Origin: Chloroflexota bacterium
GTDB lineage: Bacteria > Chloroflexota > Limnocylindria > Limnocylindrales > CSP1-4
Length of the DNA stretch: 47,666 bases
Direction: 5' to 3'
Assembly (NCBI GenBank): GCA_017881915.1
Contig: JADGQK010000014.1
Span: forward strand, 1-47,666
The notes beneath the pieces were generated by a model. It was not told where the DNA came from, ran no database searches, and saw nothing but the letters and a program-made list of their open reading frames with translations. Positions 29,559 through 38,085 of the stretch are shown here, piece by piece (the first letter of the stretch is position 1; each line of letters starts with the position of its first letter). The position numbers and the translations under genes were made by a program.

Positions 29559-30899
29559 TCATCGCTTCAGGACCAGGATGGCCAGGGCCGTCACGAACAG
29601 GTTGAGCAGGGCGGCCGGCAGCAGCCACTTCCAGGCGAAACCCATCAGCTGGTCGATTCGGACCCGGGGCAGCGTGCCGCGCATCCACACGAAGGTGAAC
29701 ACGAAGGCATAGGTCTTGCCCATAAACCAGAGCAGGCCAACGACCCAGTCGAAGCTCAGGAAGGCGAGCCCCAGGACGGCGCCGACGGCGACCACGTTGA
29801 ACAGGACGAAGCCGATGACCAGCGCCTGCCAGAACCTGATTCGGCTGTTGAGCAGGTAGAACGGCAGGCCCAGGACGACGATCGCCAGCGGCGGGCCGAT
29901 CGCCAGCAGCAGGAGCAGTCCGATCCCCAGGCCGCCCGGGTCCAGGCCGACCGTGACCGGCCAGGGCCAGTTGAACGGCGCGTTCCAGCCGCCCAGGAAG
30001 AGGGCGACGGTCAGGCCGGACGCGATGAACACGTTGACGTATTCGGCGAAGAAGAAGAAGCCGAAGCGCATCCCGGAGTACTCGGTGGCGAAGCCGGCCA
30101 CGATCTCCGAGTCCGCTTCGGTCAGGTCGAACGGGGTCCGGTTGGCCTCGGCCGTGACGGCGATGAAGAACACGACGAAGGCCAGTGGCTGCCGCCAGAG
30201 ATACCAGTCGAAGAGGCTGCCGGCCTGGCCCAGGACGATCTGGTTCAGGCTCATCGTCCCAGCCAGGAGGATCACCCCCACGACCGACAGGGTCAGCGGG
30301 ATCTCGTAGCTGACGATCTGCGCTGCCGAACGCAGGCCGCCCAGGAGCGAGTACTTGTTGAAGCTGGACCAGCCGGCCATGAGCAGGCCGACCACGGTCA
30401 GGCCGCCCATCGCAAAGAAATACAGCAGGCCGATGTTGAAGTCCTGGCCGAACAGGCCGGGGGCGAAGGGCAGGACGAGCAGCGACAGCACGCTGGACAT
30501 GTAGACGACGACGGGGGCCATGGTGAAGACCGGCACGTCGGCGCCGGTCGGCGTGAAGTCCTCCTTCATCAGGACCTTCAGGCCGTGAACCACCGACAGC
30601 GCCGATCCGAACGGCCCGACCCGATCCGGGCCGTAGCGCAGGTTCATCAGCGCGATCACCTTCATCTCCATGTAGATGATCAGGAAGGCGCTGGGGATGG
30701 TCATCAGCAGGACGATCGTGGCCGCCACGACGAACCGGACGAGGGGCAGGTTGTCGGCCAGGAACTGGACGACCGCGCCGCCGACCACGGCAATCAGGAT
30801 TGCCAGCCCGGCGGTCAGGGCCGCGCCGAGCGGGATCACGACTGCCAGGATCTTGCCTGGGATCGTCAACCGGTCCCAGGTCCGTCCGACCACGGTCAT
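29559..30899 (-). CDS. nuoH: NADH-quinone oxidoreductase subunit H
   Basis: 446 residues, eight or nine membrane helices; forms the quinone entry chamber with NuoB and NuoD. Family motifs include NLRYGPDRVGPFG, KVLMKEDFTPTGADVPVF, SYEIPLTLSVVGVILLAGTM, the charged E-channel loop AEANRTPFDLTEADSEIVAG and FFFFAEYVNVFIASGL. It has an N-terminal extra helix (about 15-45) relative to short NuoH forms. ATG at 30899 follows the nuoD stop directly, and its stop is ten bases before the NuoI/NuoE fusion. The quinone-site residues appear intact, so the electron acceptor is probably still a quinone. Confidence 0.97.
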   Translation of the reverse strand: MTVVGRTWDRLTIPGKILAVVIPLGAALTAGLAILIAVVGGAVVQFLADNLPLVRFVVAATIVLLMTIPSAFLIIYMEMKVIALMNLRYGPDRVGPFGSALSVVHGLKVLMKEDFTPTGADVPVFTMAPVVVYMSSVLSLLVLPFAPGLFGQDFNIGLLYFFAMGGLTVVGLLMAGWSSFNKYSLLGGLRSAAQIVSYEIPLTLSVVGVILLAGTMSLNQIVLGQAGSLFDWYLWRQPLAFVVFFIAVTAEANRTPFDLTEADSEIVAGFATEYSGMRFGFFFFAEYVNVFIASGLTVALFLGGWNAPFNWPWPVTVGLDPGGLGIGLLLLLAIGPPLAIVVLGLPFYLLNSRIRFWQALVIGFVLFNVVAVGAVLGLAFLSFDWVVGLLWFMGKTYAFVFTFVWMRGTLPRVRIDQLMGFAWKWLLPAALLNLFVTALAILVLKR

Positions 30900-32138
30900 T
30901 TACTTGTCCACCCCGCCCATGATCGGGTCGAGCGAGGCCATGATCGCCATCGTGTCCGCGATCAGGTTGCCCGGCGTGAGCAGCCCAACCGACTGGAGAT
31001 GGATGAAGCTCGGGTCGTGGATCCGCATCCGGTAGGGCTGGTCCGTGCCGTCGCTGATCGCGTACGTGGCGTACTGGCCGCGCGGGCCTTCGATCGCCGC
31101 GTAGGCCCGTCCCGGCCGCGGGCGGATCAGGCGGGGCAGCTTGGCCATGACCGGACCGTCGGGCATCTGGTGGAGGCACTGGTCGATGATCCGGAGGCTC
31201 TGCCTGACCTCGTCCATCCGAAGCAGGTAGCGGGCCAGGCAGTCGCCCTCCGTCCGCGACGGGATGTCGAAATCGAGCTCGGGATAGATGCTGTACGGAT
31301 GGGCCCGGCGGATATCGAAGGGCACCCCGGTCGCCCGCAGGTTCGGCCCGGTCATGCACATCTGGAGCGCCGTGGCCGTGTCGATCACGCCGAGGCCGCG
31401 CGCCCGCCGGACGAAGATCTCGTTCTCGTTGAGGAGCGCCTGGTTCGAGTCGATGTGGGCCGTGGCCTTGCTCATCCAGGCGCCGAGCCGGCTCATGAAC
31501 TCATGGTTCAGGTCGCCGTTGACGCCGCCGATCCGGAAGTAGTTGAAGAGCATCCGCTGGCCGGTCAGGGCGGCCAGCATCTCGACGATCTCGTCGCGCT
31601 CGATGAAGCTCCACAGGATCGGGGTCAGGCCGCCCAGGTCCAGGGCGAACCAGCCCATGAACAGGGCGTGGCTGGCGATCCGGTTGAGCTCACCCGACAG
31701 GACCCGGATGTATTCGGCCCGGCGCGGGACCTGGACGTCGAGGAGCTTCTCGAAGGCCATCACCGGTGACCATTCGCAGAAGAGCGAGCTGATGTACTCG
31801 AGCGGATCCATGTAGCAGATCGCCTGGTGGTAGTCGGCGTTCTCGCACAGCTTCTCCACGCCGCGGTGGAGATAGCCCAGGACCGGATCGAGGTCCACGA
31901 CCTTCTCGCCATCGATCTTCAGGACGACCCGCAGCACGCCGTGGGTCGACGGGTGCTGGGGCCCCATGTTCACGAACATCTCGCCGTCGCGGAGGGTGTA
32001 GAACTCCGCCTCGCGCTCGGTCCGTGGCGGGTAGGGCGGGATCGGTTCGAAGACTCCGAGCTGCTCGTCGAGGGTGACCCGAGGGTCGTCCGAGGAGGCG
32101 TGCGCCGGAATGTCGAAGGGTGTTCGCGTCGTTGTCAT
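30900..32138 (-). CDS. nuoD: NADH-quinone oxidoreductase subunit D
   Basis: 412 residues, the 49-kDa-like subunit lining the quinone pocket. NMGPQHPSTHGVLRVVLKID carries the quinone-site His, and YLHRGVEKLCEN contains the Arg-containing loop beside cluster N2. RIGGVNGDLNHEF and the C-terminal SFIHLQSVGLLTPGNLIADT are also typical. The first 35 residues are a polar extension. ATG at 32138 was chosen because the preceding 83 codons of open frame overlap nuoC and are not protein-like. Separate from nuoC, unlike the E. coli nuoCD fusion. A MidA/NDUFAF7-like methyltransferase gene nearby could act on its conserved arginine. Confidence 0.97.
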   Translation of the reverse strand: MTTTRTPFDIPAHASSDDPRVTLDEQLGVFEPIPPYPPRTEREAEFYTLRDGEMFVNMGPQHPSTHGVLRVVLKIDGEKVVDLDPVLGYLHRGVEKLCENADYHQAICYMDPLEYISSLFCEWSPVMAFEKLLDVQVPRRAEYIRVLSGELNRIASHALFMGWFALDLGGLTPILWSFIERDEIVEMLAALTGQRMLFNYFRIGGVNGDLNHEFMSRLGAWMSKATAHIDSNQALLNENEIFVRRARGLGVIDTATALQMCMTGPNLRATGVPFDIRRAHPYSIYPELDFDIPSRTEGDCLARYLLRMDEVRQSLRIIDQCLHQMPDGPVMAKLPRLIRPRPGRAYAAIEGPRGQYATYAISDGTDQPYRMRIHDPSFIHLQSVGLLTPGNLIADTMAIMASLDPIMGGVDK

Positions 32139-32140
32139 CG

Positions 32141-32692
32141 TCAGCTCGCCGGGGCCTGCCGGATGCGTGCCCCGGCTTCGGCGTTGGTCGGCCCGTGGGT
32201 CTGCTCCATGTGGCGCACACCGCCCGCCGGCGAGCGCGAGGCATCGTCGGCCAGGAAGAAATCCTTGCGCAACGGGAAGCTGGCGTAGTCGGGCGGCATG
32301 TAGATCCGGCGCAGGTCGCGGTTGCCTTCGAAGGTGATCCCGAACATGTCGTACGCCTCGCGCTCCATCCACTCGGCGCCCTTCCACAGGAAGGTGACCG
32401 AGGGCACCCGTGGGTCATCGCGGGACAGCCCATCGGCAATCACCCTGAGCCAGTCGCCGGAGCTGTCGCTCCACAGGTGATAGACCGTCTGCATCGACGT
32501 GCCGGTATCGACGCCGGCCAGGTCCGACAGGAGCCCGAACCGGAAGTCCGGCTCGTCGTGGAGGGCAAGGAGGACCTCGGGCACGTCACCGGCGCCGATC
32601 CGGATCTCGGTCTCGTCGTGGCGCTGCCGCACGGGACCCGTCAGCACCTTGCCGAAGCGCGCCTCCAGGCGGCGACGCAGGGCGCGGTCCAC
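32141..32692 (-). CDS. nuoC: NADH-quinone oxidoreductase subunit C
   Basis: 183 residues, the 30-kDa-like subunit. The signature is WMEREAYDMFGITFEGNRDL followed by RRIYMPPDYASFPLRKDF, the family-wide C-terminal block. The N-terminal half has the expected alpha-beta fold (FGLLSDLAGVDTGTSMQTVY). The GTG start overlaps the nuoB stop by one base (TAGTG), and the stop is two bases before nuoD. A polar C-terminal tail of about 30 residues is extra. It bridges NuoB and NuoD at the base of the peripheral arm. Confidence 0.96.
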   Translation of the reverse strand: MDRALRRRLEARFGKVLTGPVRQRHDETEIRIGAGDVPEVLLALHDEPDFRFGLLSDLAGVDTGTSMQTVYHLWSDSSGDWLRVIADGLSRDDPRVPSVTFLWKGAEWMEREAYDMFGITFEGNRDLRRIYMPPDYASFPLRKDFFLADDASRSPAGGVRHMEQTHGPTNAEAGARIRQAPAS

Positions 32693-33399
32693 TACAGGTC
32701 CTCGGGCACGGTCGGGCCGATCGCCCGGTCGGGCCAGTGACCGCGCCGATCCTTGATCAGCTGCTGGAGCTTCATCATCCCGTAGATCAGGCCCTCGGGC
32801 CGGGGCGGGCAGCCGGGCACGTAGACATCGACCGGCATGATCCGGTCGATCCCCTGGATCGTGCTGTAGCTGCGCTTGTAGCGCCCGCCCGAACAGGTGC
32901 AGTCACCCATCGCCACGCACCACTTCGGCTCGGGCATCTGCTCCCACAGGCGGACGAGCGGCCCGGCCATCTTCGTGGTGCAGGTTCCGGCCACGATCAG
33001 GACATCGGCCTGGCGGGGCGAGGCGCGGAACGGGAACATCCCCCAGCGATCCATGTCGTTCTTGCTGGTTGCCGCTGACATCATCTCGATCGCACAGCAG
33101 GCCAGCCCGGACAGGAGCGGCCACAGGCTGTTGGCCCGGATCAGGTCGAGGACGATGTCGGCCTTCGTCGGGATCACCTCGAGCGGACCGGCCCAGCGGG
33201 CGTCATCGCGCCGGCCGGCGCCCGAAGCCTCGAACTCGCGCAGGTGGGTGATCTCCGAGTCCTGCCCGCCGTTGTAGGCGACCGGGTTGCTCGACTGCCA
33301 GAGCGTGTTCGGGACGACGATCGGCTCGACCAGGTCACGTCGCTCCGTGACGATCGCGGGCAGGTTGCTGGCGGCCCCCGGCTCCGGCGTCAGCGCCAC
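32692..33399 (-). CDS. nuoB: NADH-quinone oxidoreductase subunit B (cluster N2)
   Basis: 235 residues. It holds the terminal [4Fe-4S] cluster N2; all four ligands are visible: the tandem pair in LACCAIEMM, one in MGDCTCSGG and one in VPGCPPRPE. The motif [20 protein letters not shown] lies between them. An N-terminal extension of about 75 residues, containing [17 protein letters not shown], precedes the core and is longer than in E. coli NuoB. GTG at 33399 was chosen: GGGAG lies seven bases upstream and the start overlaps the nuoA end by ten bases. The much longer upstream open frame covers nuoA and beyond and is not real. N2 being complete shows that the end of the electron chain is orthodox. 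Confidence 0.96.
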   Translation of the reverse strand: MALTPEPGAASNLPAIVTERRDLVEPIVVPNTLWQSSNPVAYNGGQDSEITHLREFEASGAGRRDDARWAGPLEVIPTKADIVLDLIRANSLWPLLSGLACCAIEMMSAATSKNDMDRWGMFPFRASPRQADVLIVAGTCTTKMAGPLVRLWEQMPEPKWCVAMGDCTCSGGRYKRSYSTIQGIDRIMPVDVYVPGCPPRPEGLIYGMMKLQQLIKDRRGHWPDRAIGPTVPEDL

Positions 33400-33746
33400 G
33401 TCAGGACTCCCTTTCGCCAGGCGTAGGCGAGCCCCAGGAGGAGGATCCCCACGAACAGCAACATGCTCACGAAACCGCCCAGCAGAAGGCTTCGGAAGAC
33501 GATCGCCCAGAGGTAGATGAAGATCACCTCGATATCGAAGGCGACGAAGAGCAGCGCGTAGATGTAGAACGACAGGCCGAACCGGCCGTGGGTATCGCCG
33601 AACGTGTCGATCCCGGACTCGTAGGGCAGGCCCTTGTGTGCGTCGCCCCGATTGCGATGGGAGATCAGCCAGGCCGCGCCGATCGTGAGGAACACGAACG
33701 AGACGCCGGCGACTCCGAACCCGACGATGTACCAGATCCCGGTCAC
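33390..33746 (-). CDS. nuoA: NADH-quinone oxidoreductase subunit A
   Basis: 118 residues with three membrane helices. The conserved loop [19 protein letters not shown] (normally with a Cys in place of the first Ser region, as in YECG) and the acidic helix [20 protein letters not shown] are present. Here the loop reads YESG, so the redox-sensitive loop cysteine is replaced by Ser. GTG start at 33746 with GAGG five bases upstream. It is the first gene of the nuo operon; a TAGAAT -10 hexamer and a GGGGCC repeat lie upstream. Confidence 0.95.
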   Translation of the reverse strand: MTGIWYIVGFGVAGVSFVFLTIGAAWLISHRNRGDAHKGLPYESGIDTFGDTHGRFGLSFYIYALLFVAFDIEVIFIYLWAIVFRSLLLGGFVSMLLFVGILLLGLAYAWRKGVLTWR

Positions 33747-33812
33747 GTGATCCTCGCTGTGGCAGGTCGGGCAGCATCAAGGCGCGCACGGAGAGCACGC
33801 TGACGCAGCGGC

Positions 33813-33818
33813 ATTCTA
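33813..33818 (-). promoter_or_regulatory. -10 element of the nuo operon promoter
   Basis: TAGAAT on the minus strand (33818-33813) matches the -10 consensus at five of six bases, rare in this GC-rich sequence. Transcription would begin near 33806 with a leader of about 60 bases before nuoA. The place of the -35 box is taken by the GGGGCC repeat, so an activator or DNA structure may be needed. Confidence 0.5.
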
Positions 33819-33830
33819 ACCCGGTGCGCC

Positions 33831-33858
33831 GGGGCCGGGGCCGGGGCCGGGGCCGGGG
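33831..33858 (+). repeat. GGGGCC hexamer repeat (4.7 copies), G-quadruplex motif
   Basis: Four full GGGGCC units plus a final GGGG give five runs of four guanines separated by CC on the plus strand. It overlaps the expected -35 position of the nuo promoter; for that promoter the G-rich strand is the template strand. Such repeats fold into G-quadruplexes in vitro and change length by slippage. Confidence 0.9.
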
Positions 33859-33975
33859 CTCCTGCCGCCAACCATGCAACGCCGGCCGCTGATCGCCCGG
33901 GAGACGTGCCGCCGCGCGGATCATGGGCTGGGAAGAACGTGACCCGGCCTGGTTGGGGGGTCTGCCCGAGAAGGA

Positions 33976-34027
33976 TCGAGGGATCAGCCGCGTCGAGCGC
34001 GCGTGCAGTTCGCGGCCGATCCCTCGA
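33976..34027. repeat. 17-bp imperfect inverted repeat
   Basis: The arm at 33976-33992 (TCGAGGGATC-A-GCCGCG) pairs with 34011-34027 (CGCGGC-C-GATCCCTCGA), with one mismatch and an 18-base loop. It lies 77 bases after the stop of the MidA-like gene and about 160 bases upstream of the nuo -10. No T-run follows on the minus strand, so it may be a protein-binding site or a factor-dependent terminator. Confidence 0.6.
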
Positions 34028-34103
34028 CGATGGCGCCGTGCCCAGCGCCTGATGACAGACTGAATGGCGGCAGAATACCGGGGCAATAGGGCGAATTCCC
34101 TAG

Positions 34104-35300
34104 TCAGCGCCCAGGCACACGACCGGCCAGGCCGCGCAGCGGCGATCCGCCGAGGCCGCGCCCGAGCAGCACGACCCGGAAGCCGCCCAGAGCGGCCGGG
34201 TCGAGGAGTCGGGCGATCGACGAGCGCAGGGCGAGCCATTCCTCGAGCGTAGTCGACGGGTTGGAGCGGACGACTTCGACGAGTTCCTCGAGTCCGCAGC
34301 CAACCAGGAACGCGGCCTGGCTGACATCACCGAGGGCGTTCAGTCCAAGGGCCCTGGCGGCCGCCTCGAGCGCGGTCAGGTCCACGTGGGCGGTCAGGTC
34401 CTGGCGCCCGACGGCGATGAACGGGTCAGCGTGGGCGCGCTGGCCGGCATAGGCCCGCAGCGTGCCGCCGATTCGGACCGGGTCGTACAGGGCGGGCGCC
34501 CGTTGGCCGTAGTCGATCACGAGGACGAGTCCGCGTTCGAGATCGGCAGCAACTTCGTCAAGCCATGGCTCCAGCCCCAGGCAGATCTCGGCGACCTGGC
34601 CTTCGGCCAGCTCGACGCCGTCCCGAGCGAGGCGCGCGGCGAGGGCCGCCGTCGACGGCTCGGACCTGCGCTCCAGCAGGTTGCCCGGCGCCGCGTCCCA
34701 GTCCACGAACCGCTCCCACAGCCGGCCGTCGTGCTGCTCGACCCGGTGCACCGGCAGAGCGTCGAGGAACTCGTTGGCCAGCACGGCCCCGGCGAAGGGC
34801 GATGCAGCGGCACCGGTCGACGTCTCGGGGAGGGGCCCCAGCCGCGCCTCGATCTGGCTGCGGCGATGGGCGTTGAGCTCGATCGGCTCGTAGACGAGCG
34901 TATCGACGAGCCCCGACCCATCGGTGCGCAACCCGGCCAGGATCGAGGCCGCGAGCGTTCCGGAGCCGGCGCCGTACTCGCGCAGCACGAACCGGTCCGG
35001 ACGGTCCAGCCGTCGCCAGGCCTCATCGAGCTGGCGAGCCAGGGCGGCTCCGAAGATCGGGTGGGTTTCGGGCGCGGTCAGGAAGTCACCTGCTCGGCCG
35101 GGCCGCTCCGTGGCGGAGCGGTAGTAGCCGTGATCGGGGTCGTACAGGGCGATCGTCATGAACCGGGCGAAGGTCAGCGGCCCGCTCGCCGCGATCTCGG
35201 CCCGGATCTGGTCGAGCAGGGCTGGCTCGCTCTCGGTCGGGAGTGGGCCCGGGGGGGCCGTCCGGCGCAGGCCCGCCTCGAGCCGGCCGGGTTCGCTCAT
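34104..35300 (-). CDS. midA: MidA/NDUFAF7-like SAM-dependent protein arginine methyltransferase
   Basis: 398 residues of the DUF185 family. Diagnostic parts: [30 protein letters not shown], the SAM-binding [31 protein letters not shown] and [16 protein letters not shown]. The mitochondrial member NDUFAF7 dimethylates an arginine of the NuoD homologue NDUFS2 during complex I assembly. Its place just upstream of, and in the same direction as, the nuo operon supports the same role here. ATG at 35300 overlaps the stop of the preceding gene (ATGA); the 34 codons before it are Arg/Pro-rich shadow. The C-terminus ([20 protein letters not shown]) is complete. Confidence 0.93.
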   Translation of the reverse strand: MSEPGRLEAGLRRTAPPGPLPTESEPALLDQIRAEIAASGPLTFARFMTIALYDPDHGYYRSATERPGRAGDFLTAPETHPIFGAALARQLDEAWRRLDRPDRFVLREYGAGSGTLAASILAGLRTDGSGLVDTLVYEPIELNAHRRSQIEARLGPLPETSTGAAASPFAGAVLANEFLDALPVHRVEQHDGRLWERFVDWDAAPGNLLERRSEPSTAALAARLARDGVELAEGQVAEICLGLEPWLDEVAADLERGLVLVIDYGQRAPALYDPVRIGGTLRAYAGQRAHADPFIAVGRQDLTAHVDLTALEAAARALGLNALGDVSQAAFLVGCGLEELVEVVRSNPSTTLEEWLALRSSIARLLDPAALGGFRVVLLGRGLGGSPLRGLAGRVPGR

Positions 35301-36358
35301 CGCTGGGCCACGAGACGGACTCCGGGCCCGACCAGGGAGTGGCCGCCGAGCAGGACCGGGATGGGCGCATCGACGGCGCCGGCCGTCAGCTCGGCCAGCC
35401 ACGGATCGACCACGACGGCCGGATCGAGCAGGTCGGATCCGAAGCGATCCTCGGCGGTGGGCCAGGCCGACTCATCCGCGCCGAGTAGATGGGCGAGCAG
35501 GACCCGACTGTCGACGAGGGCGGCGTCGCCCAGCTCGGCCAGTCGCGCCCCGAGTGCCAGTGGTCCGTCCCGGTCGAGGATCGCACCGAGGACCGAGCGG
35601 GGCGGCCGCTGGCGGCGCTCGTCGGCCAGCCGGCCGGAGGCGCGCAGTCCGCGTTCCTCGACGAGCGCCCGCACCCGGCAGCGGGCGATCCGTTCGAGCC
35701 AGACAAGGGCGGCGGCCGAGGTCCGGCCGGCGATCACCAGCTCGGCGCGCGGATCGGCCAGCACCTCGCGGACATGGGCCAGACGGTCCACGACGACGCC
35801 GTCCTCCGGATGCGCTCCCGGATCGATGGCCCGCGCCCGCCGGCCGAGCAGGATGAGATCGAGCGGCGAGTCGAGATCCAGGCCCAGGCGCTGCCGATGG
35901 CGCAGGTCGGCCACCGGGATTCCGGCGCGCTCGGCCAGCCAGCGGGGTAGCGCATTGTCGCTCGGGAAGTCGAGCGGGACGGCCCGCAGCCAGGCGACAT
36001 CGGCGACGGCCAGGGCGTCCGAGGAGAACCGATTGTTGGCGAGGGCCGGCGGGCCGTCACCGCGAGCGCAGGCGACGAAGGCCCGCCGGTCGGCGAGGCC
36101 GGCCAGGAGCATTGCCCCGGATCCGAGCACGACGAGCCCGCCGCCCGGCACGTCCCGGAGCGCATCGGCCAGCCGGGCGCCGAATAGCCGCCGATCGGCT
36201 GGTCCGGAGATCCGCCGAACGGTCGTCGCGCCGGCGCTCGCGAAGCCGATCTCGTGCAGCCGGGCGAGTCGATCACGCGCCGCGGCGAGCCGCCGTTCCA
36301 GTGGCCCTGCCCGTGACCCAGCCTGCGGGTGGAAGATGAGGACGGTCACCGCGCGCAT
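35297..36358 (-). CDS. Uncharacterised protein with nucleotidyltransferase-like N-terminal half
   Basis: 353 residues; family not identified with certainty. Residues 1-200 look like a Rossmann-type alpha-beta domain: MRAVTVLIFHPQAG, then GGGLVVLGSGAMLLAGLADR near 73, ALANNRFSSDALAVADVAWL near 107 and LDFPSDNALPRWLAERAG near 130. The pattern loosely recalls MobA/CofC-type nucleotidyltransferases (GSG, NNxxSSD). The remainder is alpha-helical with RTSAAALVWLERIARCRVRA and a C-terminal [16 protein letters not shown]. No membrane segment. ATG at 36358 has TACACT six bases upstream and no ribosome site, hence probably leaderless. Its stop overlaps the MidA-like start, so it may act in the same pathway. 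Divergent from folK. Confidence 0.75.
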   Translation of the reverse strand: MRAVTVLIFHPQAGSRAGPLERRLAAARDRLARLHEIGFASAGATTVRRISGPADRRLFGARLADALRDVPGGGLVVLGSGAMLLAGLADRRAFVACARGDGPPALANNRFSSDALAVADVAWLRAVPLDFPSDNALPRWLAERAGIPVADLRHRQRLGLDLDSPLDLILLGRRARAIDPGAHPEDGVVVDRLAHVREVLADPRAELVIAGRTSAAALVWLERIARCRVRALVEERGLRASGRLADERRQRPPRSVLGAILDRDGPLALGARLAELGDAALVDSRVLLAHLLGADESAWPTAEDRFGSDLLDPAVVVDPWLAELTAGAVDAPIPVLLGGHSLVGPGVRLVAQR

Positions 36359-36364
36359 CGTTCG

Positions 36365-36370
36365 AGTGTA
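36365..36370 (-). promoter_or_regulatory. -10 element of a leaderless promoter
   Basis: TACACT on the minus strand (36370-36365) ends exactly six bases before the ATG at 36358, the same spacing and hexamer as upstream of the MFS gene (14866-14871). It would drive the uncharacterised gene and the MidA-like gene. Confidence 0.5.
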
Positions 36371-36427
36371 GGTGCGCCGGGCCGAGCGAACCGTGGCGGG
36401 ACTGGGGACCGGCGAGTGGAGGCGGCG

Positions 36428-37062
36428 ATGGTACGGCGGCGGGTCCTGGCGTATGTCGGGCTGGGCGCGAACCTGGGCGATGCCACAGGCACGCTGCGGG
36501 CCGCCATCCATGCCCTGGCGGCACTGCCCGACACTCGCCTCGCCGGGGTCTCGAGGTTGTACGCAACGGATCCCGTCGGGGTCAGGGATCAGCCCGAGTT
36601 CCGCAACGCGGTCGTTGCCCTCGACGTGCCGGCCGGACCGGATCCGGCTACCGGCGCCTCGTTCCTGCTGGTCGCCCTGAAGGGGCTTGAAGTCGCCTTC
36701 GGCCGGCAGGCGCGGGAGCGCTGGGGGCCGCGCGAGCTCGATCTTGATCTGCTCGTCTTCGGTCGCGCCCGCCTGGCGATCGACCGCCCGGTCGCCGGCC
36801 GTTCGATTGACGCCGGCGTGGACCCCGCCAAGGTCAGCCGGCTGCTCGAAGTGCCGCACCCGGCCGCCGCCCGGCGGCTGTTCGTCCTGGCCCCACTGGC
36901 CGACCTGGCGGCCGGCCTGGTGCCGCCCGGTTGGCACGAGTCGGTGGGCTCCGCGTGCCGCCGCCGGGAGATTGCCGAAGGCGCGGATGCGGTCCGGCCG
37001 ATCGCCGCCTGGGACCGGGTCGGCGGCGATTGGCGGATGCTCGAGCCCGCGCTCCCGACGGG

Positions 37063-37066
<4 letters not shown>
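36428..37066 (+). CDS. folK: 2-Amino-4-hydroxy-6-hydroxymethyldihydropteridine pyrophosphokinase
   Basis: 212 residues, longer at the C-terminus than the E. coli enzyme (about 160). It transfers pyrophosphate from ATP to hydroxymethyl-dihydropterin in folate synthesis. Motifs: [11 protein letters not shown] at the start, [18 protein letters not shown] for pterin binding, and the metal/ATP signature [15 protein letters not shown], then a PHP...[13 protein letters not shown] block. ATG at 36428 follows GGAGG by five bases, deciding the start; the earlier frame overlaps the divergent gene. The last 45 residues (after PPGWHE) have no clear family match. Ends with a four-base convergent overlap with glpX. 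No folP or folB is beside it. Confidence 0.94.
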
Positions 37067-38052
<986 letters not shown>

Positions 38053-38085
38053 GGTCTGGACCCTCCGGCTGAGTCGGCGCTGCGG

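Larger units (their letters stand above)
33747..34103. other. Regulatory gap between the MidA-like gene and nuoA
   Basis: About 357 bases without a gene. It holds a -10 candidate for nuoA, the GGGGCC repeat, and a long imperfect inverted repeat near the end of the upstream gene, each listed separately. No open frame with a ribosome site is visible. A small EcoRI-centred near-palindrome (AGGGCGAATTCCCT, 34089-34102) overlaps the end of the gap. Confidence 0.7.

Noticed and set aside
33400-34239. Upstream continuation of the nuoB frame
   Set aside because: It runs across nuoA and the non-coding gap, is Arg/Pro-rich, and the GTG at 33399 with a ribosome site gives a normal NuoB.
34386-36371. 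661-codon open frame on the plus strand
   Set aside because: Mirror of the MidA-like gene and its partner; Arg/Ser/Ala-rich noise.
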